A stretch of DNA of 64,000 nt. It comes from CALGFI01 sp963786805. GTDB taxonomy: Bacteria; Actinomycetota; UBA4738; HRBIN12. Positions 15,642 to 24,701 of the stretch are shown piece by piece; position 1 is the first letter of the stretch; every line of letters begins with the position of its first letter. The position numbers and the translations under genes were made by a program. Under the pieces are notes generated by a model. It was not told the origin of the DNA and made no database searches. It was given only the letters and a program-made list of their open reading frames with translations. The stretch spans positions 186,001 to 250,000 of the forward strand of contig CAWBAK010000005.1 of the NCBI GenBank assembly GCA_963786805.1. Direction: 5' to 3'.

Positions 15642-16793
15642 CTACGAGACCGGGATCTGCTTGTTCGGGTCGATGAACGGCATCTCGACGACCGTCGCGG
15701 TGCGCGGCCCCCACTCCGACTCGACCTGGACGGTCGACCCGAGCTTGGACCGGTCCGCCGGAAGCCAGGCGAACCCGATGTTCCGCTCGAGGCGGGGCGA
15801 GTAGATCGCCGAGGTGACCTGTCCGATCGGGCGGCCCCCCTCGACGATGGGCCACTTGACGTCGTTCAGCCCCGGGAAGGGCTCGCCGTCCATCTCGACG
15901 CCGTGGATCCGGCGATCCACGCCGCGGTCGCGGATCTGGCGGAGGGCGCGCATCGAGATGCTCGCCTCGTCGGGAAGATCCCAGTCCACCAGGCGGTCGA
16001 GCCCCATCTCCACCGGGTTGTTCTCGTACGTCATGTCGGCGCCCCAGTTGAAGATCGCGCCCTCGATCCGCCGGATGTCGGACGGACCGGTCGGCTTGAT
16101 GCCGAACTCGCGACCCGCCTCCATGATGGCCTCGTAGACCTCGTCACCCTTGGTGCTGTCGGTCAGGTACACCTCGTATCCGACCTCGGACGTCCACCCC
16201 GTGCGCGTGATCACGACGGGCGCATCGGCGATCTTGGCTTCGGTCCAGTAGTAGTACTTGAGGTCGAGGATCTCCTCGCCGAGGAGCTTGGCCATCAGTT
16301 CCTTCGACTTCGGGCCTTGCACCTGGAGCGGCGCCACGTCGGCCTCTTTGATCGACACGTCGAGGTCCGGGTACGCGTTCTTCAGACCCCGCGCGAAGAG
16401 CAGAGCGTCCGAGGACGCGAGGGCGAACCAGAACGTGTTCTCGGCCATCCGCGTGAGCACCGGGTCGTTCACGATCCCGCCGTCGGCGTCGCAGATGAGG
16501 ACGTACTTGGCCTGGCCCACGGCGCACTTGGACAGGTCGCGCGGCGTGAGGAGCTGCGCGAATCGGAACCCGTCCGGGCCCGAGATCTCCAGGCAGCGCT
16601 CGACGGAGACGTCCCACAGGGTGACGCCGTTCAACAGCGTCTCGTACTCCGCCTCGAACGTGTCGAAGCGGATCGGGAAGTACATGTGGTTGTAGACCGT
16701 GTAGCCCTTCGGGTCGTAGCGCTGCGCGGCTTCGTGGTACGGCGTGCGGCGGTTGCGGGCGCCGCGCTGGACCTGACTCATGTCGAACGCCAT
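15642..16793 (-). CDS. GcvT-family THF-dependent methyltransferase/demethylase, copy B
   Basis: 383 residues, paralogous to copy A: YTVYNHMYFPIRF, WDVSVERCLEISGPDG, CAVGQAKYVLICDADGGIVNDP and ERNIGFAWLP correspond segment by segment. It is preceded by a clear GGAGG site eight bases before the ATG and separated from copy A by 115 bases. Two adjacent and diverged GcvT-like subunits may form one heteromeric demethylase or handle different methyl donors. The absence of glycine-cleavage partners argues against a housekeeping T protein. Function is inferred from family and context only. Confidence 0.85.
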   Translation of the reverse strand: MAFDMSQVQRGARNRRTPYHEAAQRYDPKGYTVYNHMYFPIRFDTFEAEYETLLNGVTLWDVSVERCLEISGPDGFRFAQLLTPRDLSKCAVGQAKYVLICDADGGIVNDPVLTRMAENTFWFALASSDALLFARGLKNAYPDLDVSIKEADVAPLQVQGPKSKELMAKLLGEEILDLKYYYWTEAKIADAPVVITRTGWTSEVGYEVYLTDSTKGDEVYEAIMEAGREFGIKPTGPSDIRRIEGAIFNWGADMTYENNPVEMGLDRLVDWDLPDEASISMRALRQIRDRGVDRRIHGVEMDGEPFPGLNDVKWPIVEGGRPIGQVTSAIYSPRLERNIGFAWLPADRSKLGSTVQVESEWGPRTATVVEMPFIDPNKQIPVS

Positions 16794-16908
16794 CGTGGGC
16801 CTCCTCCGGAAGCTGCGGATGCGGATCGAGGGCGACCGGGTTCGGGCCCAGGACCTGCGGGAACAGCCGTATCGTGCGGCCGGGTGACCGGACCGGCAAG
16901 GACGGTCC

Positions 16909-16923
16909 CTGACCTGAAGTCAG
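16909..16923. repeat. Small inverted repeat in gap upstream of copy B
   Basis: CTGAC-CTGAA-GTCAG sits in the 156-base gap between the amidohydrolase stop and copy B start, near a second weak GGACCG/CGGTCC pair. It could be an operator or the end of the amidohydrolase transcript. Confidence 0.25.
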
Positions 16924-16949
16924 CAGACCCCGAGCTTCCGACCTCCCGG

Positions 16950-18631
16950 CTACGCGAAGTTCTCGGTCGCGTAGACGCGCTCGCCCTCGATGAGGGTCAG
17001 CTCGACCTTCGCGGCGTAGAGCTCGGTCACCGGATGGGCGAACAGGTCTCGGTCCAGGACGACCAGGTCGGCCAGCTTGCCGGACTCGATCGAGCCGGTC
17101 ACGTCGTCCAGGTGGTTCACGAAGGCCGAACCTCGCGTGAAGGCCTCGATCGCCGTCGGCAGGTCCACCGCCTCGTCGGGCAGGAACGGGTCGTCCGTCG
17201 TGTCGGAGTTCGGCGCGTACGTCTGATCGGGGAACCCGGTGCGGTTCACGGCGACGTGCATCTCCTCCAGCGGGTTCGGACTCGAGACGGACCAGTCGCT
17301 TCCGAACGCGAGCGTCGCGCCCGCGCGCGCGAGTGAGCCGAACGGATACTGCCAGCCCGATCGCTCCGGCCCGAGGAACGGGATCGTCAGGTTGAGCATC
17401 TGCCCTTCGTTCTGGGCCCACAGCGGCTGCGCGTTCGCCACGACGCCGAGCTCCCGGAAGCGTGGGACGTCGTCCGGATTCACGACCTGGATGTGTGCGA
17501 GGTGGTGCCGGAGGTCGTTCATCCCGTTCGTCCGTCTCGCCTGCTCGATCGCATCGAGCGCCTCGCGCACCGCGCGTTCGCCGAGCGCGTGGAAGTGGAC
17601 CTGGAACCCCTCGGCGTCGAGTCGTGTGACATGGGCCTTGAGCTCCTCGGGGTCGACGAAGGACTTCCCTCGGTTGTCGGTCGGATTGCCGTTCGCGTCC
17701 AGGTACGGCTCGAGCATGCCGGCGGTGAAGTTCTCGACCACGCCGTCCTGCATGATCTTCACGCTCGTCGCCGCGAACCGTCCGGCGCTCCCCCGCTCGC
17801 GTGCCATCCAGCAGGTCGTCGATCTGCTCGGCGTCTCGGTACCGGTCCCACCACAGCGCTCCGATCACGCGGGCAGTCAGCTCGCCGTCGCGCGCGAACC
17901 GGAGGTAGGGCTCGAAGGTCCGGTAGACCGAGTCGATCCCGACGATCGCGTCCTGCCACCCGGTGATCCCGAGCGAGTGGAGGTACGCCTGCGCCACGCG
18001 AAGCCCGGCGATCCAATCCTCGATCGTGTCCTCCGGGAGGAACCGATCGACGAGGCCGACCGCTCCTTCGTGCAGCGTCCCCCAGATCTCCTCGCCGTCG
18101 GCGGCTCGCACGATCACGCCGTCGGCCGGGTCGTGGGGTGTCGCGAGACAGGCCGGCGATCTCCACGGCCTTCGAGTTCACCCAGGCGCTGTGACCGTCG
18201 CGGCTCGTCAGATACACGGGGCGATCGGTCACGACCGTGTCGAGTTCGCCCTTCGGCGGATTGCCGCCGGGGAAGACGTCCATCGACCACCCGCCGCCGA
18301 GGATCCACGGCTCGTCCGGATGACCGGCCGCATACTCGGCGACGATCCGCCGGTAGTCGGGCAACGAGTACGCGTTCGACAGGTTGCACCGCAGCATCTC
18401 CAGGCCGGAGGAGGGCGGATGGACGTGCGCGTCCTGGAAGCCCGGCAGCAGCATGCGGCCCTTGAGGTCGATCACGTCGGTGGACGAGCCGACGAGCTCG
18501 CGCACGTCGTCGTCCGATCCCACCGCGACGATCCGGCCGTCTCGTACCGCGACGGCCTGCGCGAGCGGCCGGGCCGGGTCGACCGTGTACACGGCGCCGT
18601 TCACGAAGGCGAGGTCTGCCGGTGCGGTCAC
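16950..18631 (-). CDS. YtcJ-like amidohydrolase, two apparent frameshifts
   Basis: The full locus codes for about 559 residues once two single surplus bases are removed. The N-terminal part has ADLAFVNGAVYTV and the metal motif FQDAHVHP; WILGGGWSMDVFPGG and SRDGHSAWVNSKA follow. The frame then breaks near 18131-18138, continues with ITGWQDAIVG and YLRFARDGELTARVIGALWW, and breaks again near 17800-17806 before KIMQDGVVENFTAGMLEPYLD. The C-terminal part has VHFHALGERAVREAL, the metal aspartate in AFGSDW and KLADLVVLDRDLF. These are the landmarks of the amidohydrolase_3 (YtcJ) family, metal-dependent hydrolases of amides or related bonds. Substrate is unknown; its place upstream of the demethylase genes may be functional. 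Confidence 0.85.
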
Positions 18632-18663
18632 GAAGACGGTGGTCTCCCGATCACGAGCGGCGA

Positions 18664-18691
18664 GAGCATACCGAGCCCGCGGGCTATGCTC
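18664..18691. promoter_or_regulatory. Nested palindrome with facing TATGCT elements, divergent promoter region
   Basis: GAGCATA and TATGCTC form 7-base inverted arms around GCCCGCGGGC, itself a perfect 10-base palindrome. Each arm reads TATGCT on one strand, pointing toward the amidohydrolase (18631, -) and the EEP gene (18718, +). It could be overlapping divergent -10 boxes, an operator, or both. Confidence 0.4.
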
Positions 18692-18717
18692 CGCGAACCG
18701 GAGCGAGGAGGGGATCG

Positions 18718-20214
18718 GTGCGAGGCCGCGGGTTCGTCGTGATCGCGTTCGCGATGCTCATCACCTCGATCACCGTGGGTTCCTCGGGCGGTCAACCCGC
18801 GCCCGAGCCGATCGAGCTTCGCGTGATGACCTTCAACATCTGGTACGGCGCGACCCCGACCGATGGCCTCGGCAAGGTGATCGAGGCCATCCAGGCCGCC
18901 GATGCGGATGTGATCGGGATGCAGGAGCCGTATGCGCGACTCCGCCGCATCGCGCTCGCGCTCGGGTTCCACGCGTCGCCGCGGATGCACGTCATCTCGC
19001 GCTACCCGATCCTGGAGCCGGCGGGGAGCGACGGCGATTGGGCCTTGTTGCTCCTCGGTCCCGGTCAGGTGGCCGCGATCGCGAACGAGCACCTCCCCTG
19101 CTGTCCGTATACCCCGTATCGGATCGTGAACCGCGGCTTCGATCGCGAGACGATCCTCGAGCAGGAGCGCAGGACACGCGTCCGCCGGATCGAGCGCCAT
19201 CTGGCCGCGCTCGCGCCGGTCCTCGATGCGGACATCCCCACGTTCTTCACCGGCGACTTCAACGTCCCGTCGTACCGAGACTGGACTCGGCGTGTCGTCG
19301 AGGCTCGCGGGCTTCCCTATCCGGTGCGGTGGCCCGTCTCCCTCACGATGGAGGCGGCCGGGTTCGTCGACTCGTACCGGACGGTGCGCCCCGATCCGCT
19401 CGCCGATCCCGGGTTCACGTGGACGCCGGGCTATCCTGCCCCGTTCGTCTACCCGTGGGATCTCCACGACCGCATCGACTTCGTCTGGGCCGCCGGCGCG
19501 GCGATCCCGCTGGCGAGCGACGTGGTCGGCGAATCGGCGGCGAACGCCGACATCGTCGTCGACCCGTGGCCCTCGGATCACCGTGCGGTCGTCTCGACCT
19601 TCGTGGTCACCCCCGGCGTTCCTCCCGTGTTCGTCGCCTCGGACTCGGAACGCTCGAGGCCGGGTGCTCCACTCGAGGTCACGTTCCACGCTCCCGGAAA
19701 CCCCGGCGAGCACGTGACGATGACGCCGGCCGGGACGGCCACTCCCGTCGCCGACGTATCGACCGGCCCCGGCTCGCCGAGCGACGGCACGATCGTGTTC
19801 GACACCACGGGCTTCGAGCAGGGGACGTACGAGCTCGCGCTGCTCGACGGCGACGACACCGAGCTCGCCCGCGACACCGTGGTGCTCGTCTCCGAGGGCC
19901 AGCCGCCGATCCTGACCATCGCCGATGACACGCTCGAGGGCGATCAGGAGCTCGAGATCACGTGGGCCTTCGCCCCCGGCAACCGCTTCGACTGGCTCGG
20001 CGTCTTCCGCGCCGGGGTCACCGCGAAGACCGGCAACATCAAGGCGTGGCGCTACGTGGAGGGCCGCGTCGGCGGTTCCGCCGATCTGGGTCCCGGTGTT
20101 CGTGGCGTGGCGGGCTGGCCGCTCCCCGCCGGCGACTACCAGCTGTCCCTGTGCCTCGACGACAGCTATCGCTGCCGGGTCTCGGTGCCGTTCACGGTGC
20201 TCGGTTCGGCCTAG
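18718..20214 (+). CDS. Secreted endonuclease/exonuclease/phosphatase-family protein
   Basis: 498 residues from a GTG with GAGGAGGGG just upstream. A signal peptide covers about residues 1-25. The EEP fold is marked by RVMTFNIWYG, GMQEP (metal glutamate), TGDFNVPS, DRIDFVW and the terminal catalytic SDHRAV, ending near residue 300. The C-terminal 190 residues look like two Ig-like beta domains (PLEVTFHAPGNPGEHVTM; QELEITWAFAPGNRFDW). EEP proteins cut phosphodiesters of nucleic acids, lipids or inositol phosphates; the secreted form with Ig domains suggests a nuclease or phosphatase acting outside the cell. Its TAG overlaps the convergent ABC-F stop in a shared CTAG. Confidence 0.88.
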   Translation: MRGRGFVVIAFAMLITSITVGSSGGQPAPEPIELRVMTFNIWYGATPTDGLGKVIEAIQAADADVIGMQEPYARLRRIALALGFHASPRMHVISRYPILEPAGSDGDWALLLLGPGQVAAIANEHLPCCPYTPYRIVNRGFDRETILEQERRTRVRRIERHLAALAPVLDADIPTFFTGDFNVPSYRDWTRRVVEARGLPYPVRWPVSLTMEAAGFVDSYRTVRPDPLADPGFTWTPGYPAPFVYPWDLHDRIDFVWAAGAAIPLASDVVGESAANADIVVDPWPSDHRAVVSTFVVTPGVPPVFVASDSERSRPGAPLEVTFHAPGNPGEHVTMTPAGTATPVADVSTGPGSPSDGTIVFDTTGFEQGTYELALLDGDDTELARDTVVLVSEGQPPILTIADDTLEGDQELEITWAFAPGNRFDWLGVFRAGVTAKTGNIKAWRYVEGRVGGSADLGPGVRGVAGWPLPAGDYQLSLCLDDSYRCRVSVPFTVLGSA

Positions 20215-21809
20215 GCGAGGGCGACCAGGTCGAGCAGCTCGTCGTCCCAGTAGCCGAGCTCGCCGTCGGGCATCATCAGGACGCGCTGCGGGGCAAGGCT
20301 GCGGACGAACGCGACGTCGTGGCTGACGAGGACCATCGAGCCCGTCCACGTCGCGAGCGCTTCTGCGACCGCCGTCCGCGACGGCGGATCGAGGTTGTTC
20401 GTCGGCTCGTCGAGCAGGATCAGGTTCCGTCGGCCCGCGACGAGCTGCGCGATGGCGAGCTTGGTCTTCTCACCGCCGGAGAGCGTCCCGGCATCCTGGA
20501 ACGCGACCTCTCCGCTCAGACCGAACATCCCGAGGAGCGCGCGCAGGTCCTGGTCGGAGGCATCGGTCGATTCCCCTCGGACGTGCGCCAGGACCGGAAC
20601 CCCGTCGTGGATCCCCTCGTGCTCCTGGGCGTAGTACCCGAGCCGCACGCCGTGGCCAAGCTCGAACGTACCGGCGTCGGCGTTGGTCACGCCGGCGAGG
20701 ATCTTCAGCAGGCTCGTCTTGCCGGCGCCGTTCAGCCCCATGACGAGGAGGCGCTCTCCGCGGCCGAGGTCGAAGCTCACGTCCTGGAAGACGGGCGGTC
20801 CTCCGTAGCCCTTCGTGAGCTCGTCGGCTTTCAGCACGACCCTTCCGCTGTGCGGGGGCGGAGGGAACCGGTACTGCACGACGCGCTCGCGCTTGGGCGC
20901 GGCCACCGCCTTCGTGCGCAGGTGCGCCACCCGCGAGTCGAGGCTCCTCGCCTTGCGGGCCCGCTTGACCGTCTGCCCGCGCATCGAGTTCGCGAGCGTC
21001 TTGAGCCGGTCGATCTCGGCGTGCTGGCGCTCGGCCAGCGCCCTGCGGCGCACCTCGTCCTGGGTTCGGGCCGTCCGGTACTCCGAGTACGTCCCGCGGT
21101 ACTGCACGAGTCCGTCGCGATCCAGATGCAGGATCCGCGTGATCGACGAGTCGAGCAGCGCGAGGTCGTGGCTGACCACCACCAGCGCGCCCGGGTACGC
21201 CGCGAGGAACTTCATCAGCCACTGCTTCGCGTCGTTGTCGAGGTGGTTCGTCGGCTCGTCGAGGAGCACGACATCCGATCCTCCGAACAAGATCCGCGTG
21301 AGCTCGAGACGCCTCCGCTCCCCGCCCGACAGTGCGGGCACGGGAAGGTCGAGCCGGTCACCGGGAAGCCCGAGTCCGGCGGCGATCCTTCGGGCCTCGG
21401 CCTCGCCCGAGTACCCGCCTGCGGCACGGTAGCGCTCCTCGAGGCGTGCGAAGCGTCCGACGTTGGCGTCGGTCGGACGTTCTTCGATCGCGAGCCGCGA
21501 CTTCTCGAGGCGCTCCGCCATCTCCTGCAGCCCGCGCGCCTGCAGGACGTGCACCAGACCGGTGTGGTCCTCGTCGGCACGGTGCTGTCGCGGATCCTGC
21601 CGCAGGTAGCCGACGCGCCCTCGAACCGTGACGCGCCCGGCGAGCGCCGTCGCCTCTCCCGCGACCACCTGGAGCAGGCTCGTCTTGCCCGCGCCGTTGC
21701 GACCGACGACACCGACCTTGTCCCCCGGCCGGAGCGAGAGCGTGAGGCCCTCCAGGACCGGACGCCCGGCGACCTCGACCGCGAGGTCACGGATCTCGAG
21801 CACGCTCAT
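20211..21809 (-). CDS. ABC-F family ATPase
   Basis: 532 residues with two ABC ATPase cassettes and no membrane segment. The first has Walker A GRNGAGKT (36-43), signature LSGGERRRLEL and Walker B VVLLDEPTNHLD; the second has GLNGAGKT, LSGGEKTKLAI and LILLDEPTNNLD. A linker rich in Arg/Lys (ARTQDEVRRRALAERQHAEI) joins them, as in ABC-F proteins that bind the ribosomal E site. Family members relieve stalled ribosomes or protect against ribosome-targeting antibiotics; which applies here cannot be told. A GGGAG site precedes the ATG. Confidence 0.93.
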   Translation of the reverse strand: MSVLEIRDLAVEVAGRPVLEGLTLSLRPGDKVGVVGRNGAGKTSLLQVVAGEATALAGRVTVRGRVGYLRQDPRQHRADEDHTGLVHVLQARGLQEMAERLEKSRLAIEERPTDANVGRFARLEERYRAAGGYSGEAEARRIAAGLGLPGDRLDLPVPALSGGERRRLELTRILFGGSDVVLLDEPTNHLDNDAKQWLMKFLAAYPGALVVVSHDLALLDSSITRILHLDRDGLVQYRGTYSEYRTARTQDEVRRRALAERQHAEIDRLKTLANSMRGQTVKRARKARSLDSRVAHLRTKAVAAPKRERVVQYRFPPPPHSGRVVLKADELTKGYGGPPVFQDVSFDLGRGERLLVMGLNGAGKTSLLKILAGVTNADAGTFELGHGVRLGYYAQEHEGIHDGVPVLAHVRGESTDASDQDLRALLGMFGLSGEVAFQDAGTLSGGEKTKLAIAQLVAGRRNLILLDEPTNNLDPPSRTAVAEALATWTGSMVLVSHDVAFVRSLAPQRVLMMPDGELGYWDDELLDLVALA

Positions 21810-21992
21810 GCCGGGACTCCCTGGAGCGAGATGCGGGACGGATGGAGGTGGACGATGGACACGACGGAAGGCTCCCTTTCGATGCGGGTGGTTGCGCCGC
21901 TATCGGATCGGAGCCGTCACATGCAGGAAGGGTACCGCGCCGCTCAGGAGGAGAACAGCCTCACGGGGCACGGGATCGGGGCTTTGAGAGCG

Positions 21993-22112
21993 TCAGCGAA
22001 GGAACGCGAGGGAGCCCACGATACCGAGCAGCAGGACCCCGACCGTGGCGAGCAGCAGGGCGCCGCTGGCGAGGGCCTCTTTCACGATCGGGTCGTCTCG
22101 TGGGGGCAGCAT
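21993..22112 (-). CDS. Small single-pass membrane protein
   Basis: 39 residues: a short polar N-terminus (MLPPRDDPIVKEALASG), then one hydrophobic helix (LLLATVGVLLLGIVGSLAF) and a final arginine. Codon choice with G/C third positions fits a real gene. No clear ribosome-binding site is seen and the family is not recognised. It lies between the ABC-F gene and the divergent HAD gene; the 183 bases between it and ABC-F hold no recognisable feature. Confidence 0.45.
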   Translation of the reverse strand: MLPPRDDPIVKEALASGALLLATVGVLLLGIVGSLAFLR

Positions 22113-22211
22113 GGTCTCGGGATACCCATCGGCTCGGATCCCTAATCGCCTGAGCCCGACGGCCGATCGGCTTCGTCCCGGGCTGCGCGAACCCGGGACA
22201 CGGGGCTCACC

Positions 22212-22217
22212 TAGGAT
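22212..22217 (+). promoter_or_regulatory. -10-like element for leaderless HAD gene
   Basis: TAGGAT, seven bases before the GTG at 22225. It overlaps an in-frame ATG at 22216, which argues for the GTG as the used start. Confidence 0.4.
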
Positions 22218-22224
22218 GCATGAG

Positions 22225-22893
22225 GTGGATCGCGAACAGGCCCTCATCTTCGACCTCGACGGGACACTGATCGACAGCGTCTACCAGCACGTTCTCGCCT
22301 GGCGAGAGGCCCTCGAGAAGGTCGGGATCGAGCTCGCGGTCTGGAGGATCCACCGCAAGATCGGCATGAGCGGTGGCCTGTTCGCCAATGCGCTGCTGCG
22401 CGAGACCGGCCGGCCGGTAACCGTCGAGGACGCGGACCGCCTCCGCAAGCTCCACGCCGAAGCCTACGCGGCTCGCTCCGGGCAGATCCGGCCCCTCCCC
22501 GGAGCCATCGAGCTCCTGCGAACGCTCACCGAGGGCGGCACGCCGTGGGCCATCGCGACGAGCGGCTACCGGCAGTCGGCCGGACCCACGATCGAGCTCC
22601 TGGAGGTTCCCGACGGCGTTCCGATCATCACGCGCGATCTCGTCGAGCGGGCCAAGCCCGATCCGGACCTGTTCCTCGCGGCCGCCGAGAAGCTCGGCGT
22701 GAACATCGAGAACAGCATCGTCGTCGGCGACAGCGTGTGGGACCTGCTCGCCGCGCGCCGGGCGCGAGCCCTCGGCGTCGGTTTCCTGTCCGGCGGTTAC
22801 GGCCTCGACGAGCTCGAGCGTGCCGGCGCGTACCGCGTGTACGCCGATCCCGCCGATCTCCTCGCACACCTCGACGAGGTCGGCGTCCGCTAG
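22225..22893 (+). CDS. HAD-superfamily phosphatase (phosphoglycolate/beta-PGM-like)
   Basis: 222 residues. Motif I FDLDGTLIDS carries the nucleophile aspartate and the acid/base aspartate, motif II is AIATSG, the motif III lysine lies in ERAKPDPDLF and motif IV in VVGDSVWDLLAAR. A four-helix cap follows motif I, as in subfamily I enzymes such as beta-phosphoglucomutase, phosphoglycolate phosphatase and similar sugar-phosphate phosphatases. Substrate cannot be read from sequence. An alternative start is ATG 22216; I prefer GTG 22225 because the TAGGAT hexamer overlaps the ATG. Confidence 0.9.
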   Translation: MDREQALIFDLDGTLIDSVYQHVLAWREALEKVGIELAVWRIHRKIGMSGGLFANALLRETGRPVTVEDADRLRKLHAEAYAARSGQIRPLPGAIELLRTLTEGGTPWAIATSGYRQSAGPTIELLEVPDGVPIITRDLVERAKPDPDLFLAAAEKLGVNIENSIVVGDSVWDLLAARRARALGVGFLSGGYGLDELERAGAYRVYADPADLLAHLDEVGVR

Positions 22894-23195
22894 ACGCACC
22901 GCTTGAACTCGCGTCGCGATGCGTGAGATTCCCCTCATCCACGTTTGCTGTAGCCCCACGGCGGTACGGTCGCTCGCGAGAGCCTTCAGCCGCCGGAACT
23001 GCTCGCGGAAGGAGGGCACCGACTCCCGCTGCTCGCAGCGATGGAATGCGTTGCTTCGCTTGTCGGGAGGCTTGGAAGTGCGCAAGAGATTCTTCGCTCA
23101 GGGCTGCACAGTGATGAATGCTGCGCTACCCAGCCGGCCGCAGCTCATCGCGTAGTGCCGATGACGATGCGTGCAGCCCTGACGCGACGTGAACG
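22894..23195. other. Intergenic stretch without a gene
   Basis: About 300 bases between the HAD gene and the beta-helix pseudogene. Short frames here have no family resemblance and no start signals. The only structure seen is the inverted repeat at 23098-23182. Base composition is lower in G+C than the surroundings by eye. Confidence 0.5.
23098..23182. repeat. 12-base perfect inverted repeat, 61-base spacer
   Basis: TCAGGGCTGCAC (23098-23109) is the exact reverse complement of GTGCAGCCCTGA (23171-23182). It lies just upstream of the pseudogene and could be a regulatory stem or the remnant of a small mobile element; no transposase or target duplication is visible. Confidence 0.4.
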
Positions 23196-24649
23196 ATGAA
23201 TAGGACGCGTGACCGCGCGATGCGGCGACACGATTCAGGTGTCCTCTTGGTGATGGCGTCACTCGTACTCGGTGCAGGCGCCGCTGACGAGCAACAACCC
23301 TGCACGATCTTGAGGAGCCGCAGGCGAACGGGAGCTCGGATCCGCGTGGAGCGGAGTCAATCTTCAAACCCTCAAGGGACGATTGTCCGGCGAGCGACGT
23401 GGTCATCGACGGCTTCACCGTGCAGGACCAGCTTCTCTCGGCGTTCACCGGGTGACGGCATCTCTCTGGAAGCGGGAGCAGTGGCACTCATCCTCGACAA
23501 GATCACGGGCAACATCGTTGGCTCGGGCTGCGCCAACAGCGGCGATTCTCAGGCCGTCATCCGGCACAACTGATCCGGAACAACACGATCCAGGTCGGCC
23601 GCAAGCGGACCGGCATCTATACCGATCAGTTCATCGAGCGGCCCGACGGGTAAGGAACGTCCTCATCGAAGAGAACTCTTCTCGGCCACCCGGTGTCGGG
23701 GCAGGCGATCAACAAGCAACACGCTTCGCGAATGCATGACGACCTCCGAGGTGATCGTCGAACAATGTTCGACATGAACAGCCGTGCTATCCGTCCTCTT
23801 CAATACCCACAATTCGACCTTCGACGACAACACGATCACCAACAGCCATTCGTCGGGAGTGCAGACGTTCGCATCTTCGACAACAACGGCGGCCTAGCTC
23901 TTCACGAACAACGACCTCAGCGTGGGGCCGGCCACGCCGTCCGGATGACCGTCCGGCCTCACGACTCAGAGCTCCGACGTCGAGTTTCATCAGAACAACT
24001 TCGAAGACTATTTCTTGACGGGGCTAACGGTCGAGCCGATGAGCCATATCGGCACGGTCGATGCGGAATGCAACTGGTGGAATTCTCCCACGGGTCCAAC
24101 CAACCCCTCAATCTCGGGGGCACCGGCGAGGAAGTCGTCGGAGATGCAGACTTCACCCCCTGGCTCACCCGCGCGCCCCAGGTGGGCCTTGCATCGGCGG
24201 CCTCGCTTCCACCGCTGGGAAGGTGACCGGTGGGGGCCAGGTCGAAGGACAAGACCCGCTCTTCTCCCCGATCGGCGAGCTGCTTTCGTTGCCCGCGATC
24301 ATCCTGACCGCGAACGGCGCGCGGGCGAACTTCGGGTTCGTCATCCAACTCGCACCCGGTGCCACGGTCCCGAAGGGGAACCTCGTGTACCAGGACCATG
24401 ACGCCGACGTCGACTATCAAGGCCACGTCCTACGACTTCCTTAGCATCAGCGACGGCCTCTGCGGGCCGAACACCCATGCCATGTTCACGGGCATGGCGA
24501 AGGTCAATGGCGTATCGGAGACCATGACCGTCGAGGTGGACGACTGTGGCGAGCCGAGCTCCGGACCTCCGCCGGACACGTTCAGCATCGAGACAGATAC
24601 CTACTCGAACGGCGGGCCGCTGATCGGAGGGAACATCCAGATCCACTAG
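23196..24649 (+). pseudogene. Secreted right-handed beta-helix protein, decayed
   Basis: The locus starts with a plausible secretion signal (SGVLLVMASLVLGAGAADE) and then shows beta-helix turns scattered over all three frames: SDVVIDGFTVQDQL, DGISLEAGAVALILDKITGN, IRNNTIQVGRKRTGIYTDQF, NVLIEEN, ILLFNTHNSTFDDNTITNS, VEFHQNNFEDYF and VDAECNWWNSPTGPT, which is the usual closing turn. A second domain (TGGGQ..., ANFGFVIQLAPGATVPKGN, DTFSIETDTYSNGGPLIGG) completes it to the final TAG. At least six frame changes and internal stops are needed in 1.4 kb, far more than elsewhere in the window, and codon use is less G+C-rich. I read it as a real, probably acquired pseudogene. Such proteins are usually surface polysaccharide-binding or lyase-like. 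Confidence 0.8.
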
Positions 24650-24671
24650 TAGCTCGTGGAGGAACGTTGAG

Positions 24672-24696
24672 GGGAGTGGGCCGGTGGCCCGCTCCC
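24672..24696. terminator. Hairpin between convergent genes
   Basis: GGGAGTGGGCC and GGCCCGCTCCC form an 11-pair stem (one G-T pair) with a GGT loop. It sits between the pseudogene stop (24649, +) and the GH13 stop (24702, -), so it could end both transcripts; there is no T-run. Confidence 0.55.
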
Positions 24697-24701
24697 TTCG
24701 A

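Noticed and set aside
19962..22145. 727-residue open frame on +
   Set aside because: Antisense to the ABC-F gene and without family features; shadow of the coding strand.
21855..22145. 96-residue frame on + with GGAGG before its ATG
   Set aside because: Overlaps a better small membrane gene on the other strand, has no recognisable composition or domain, and the GGAGG can occur by chance in GC-rich DNA.
22919..23155. 78-residue frame in the gap before the pseudogene
   Set aside because: No start signal, no similarity, and atypical composition; likely chance.
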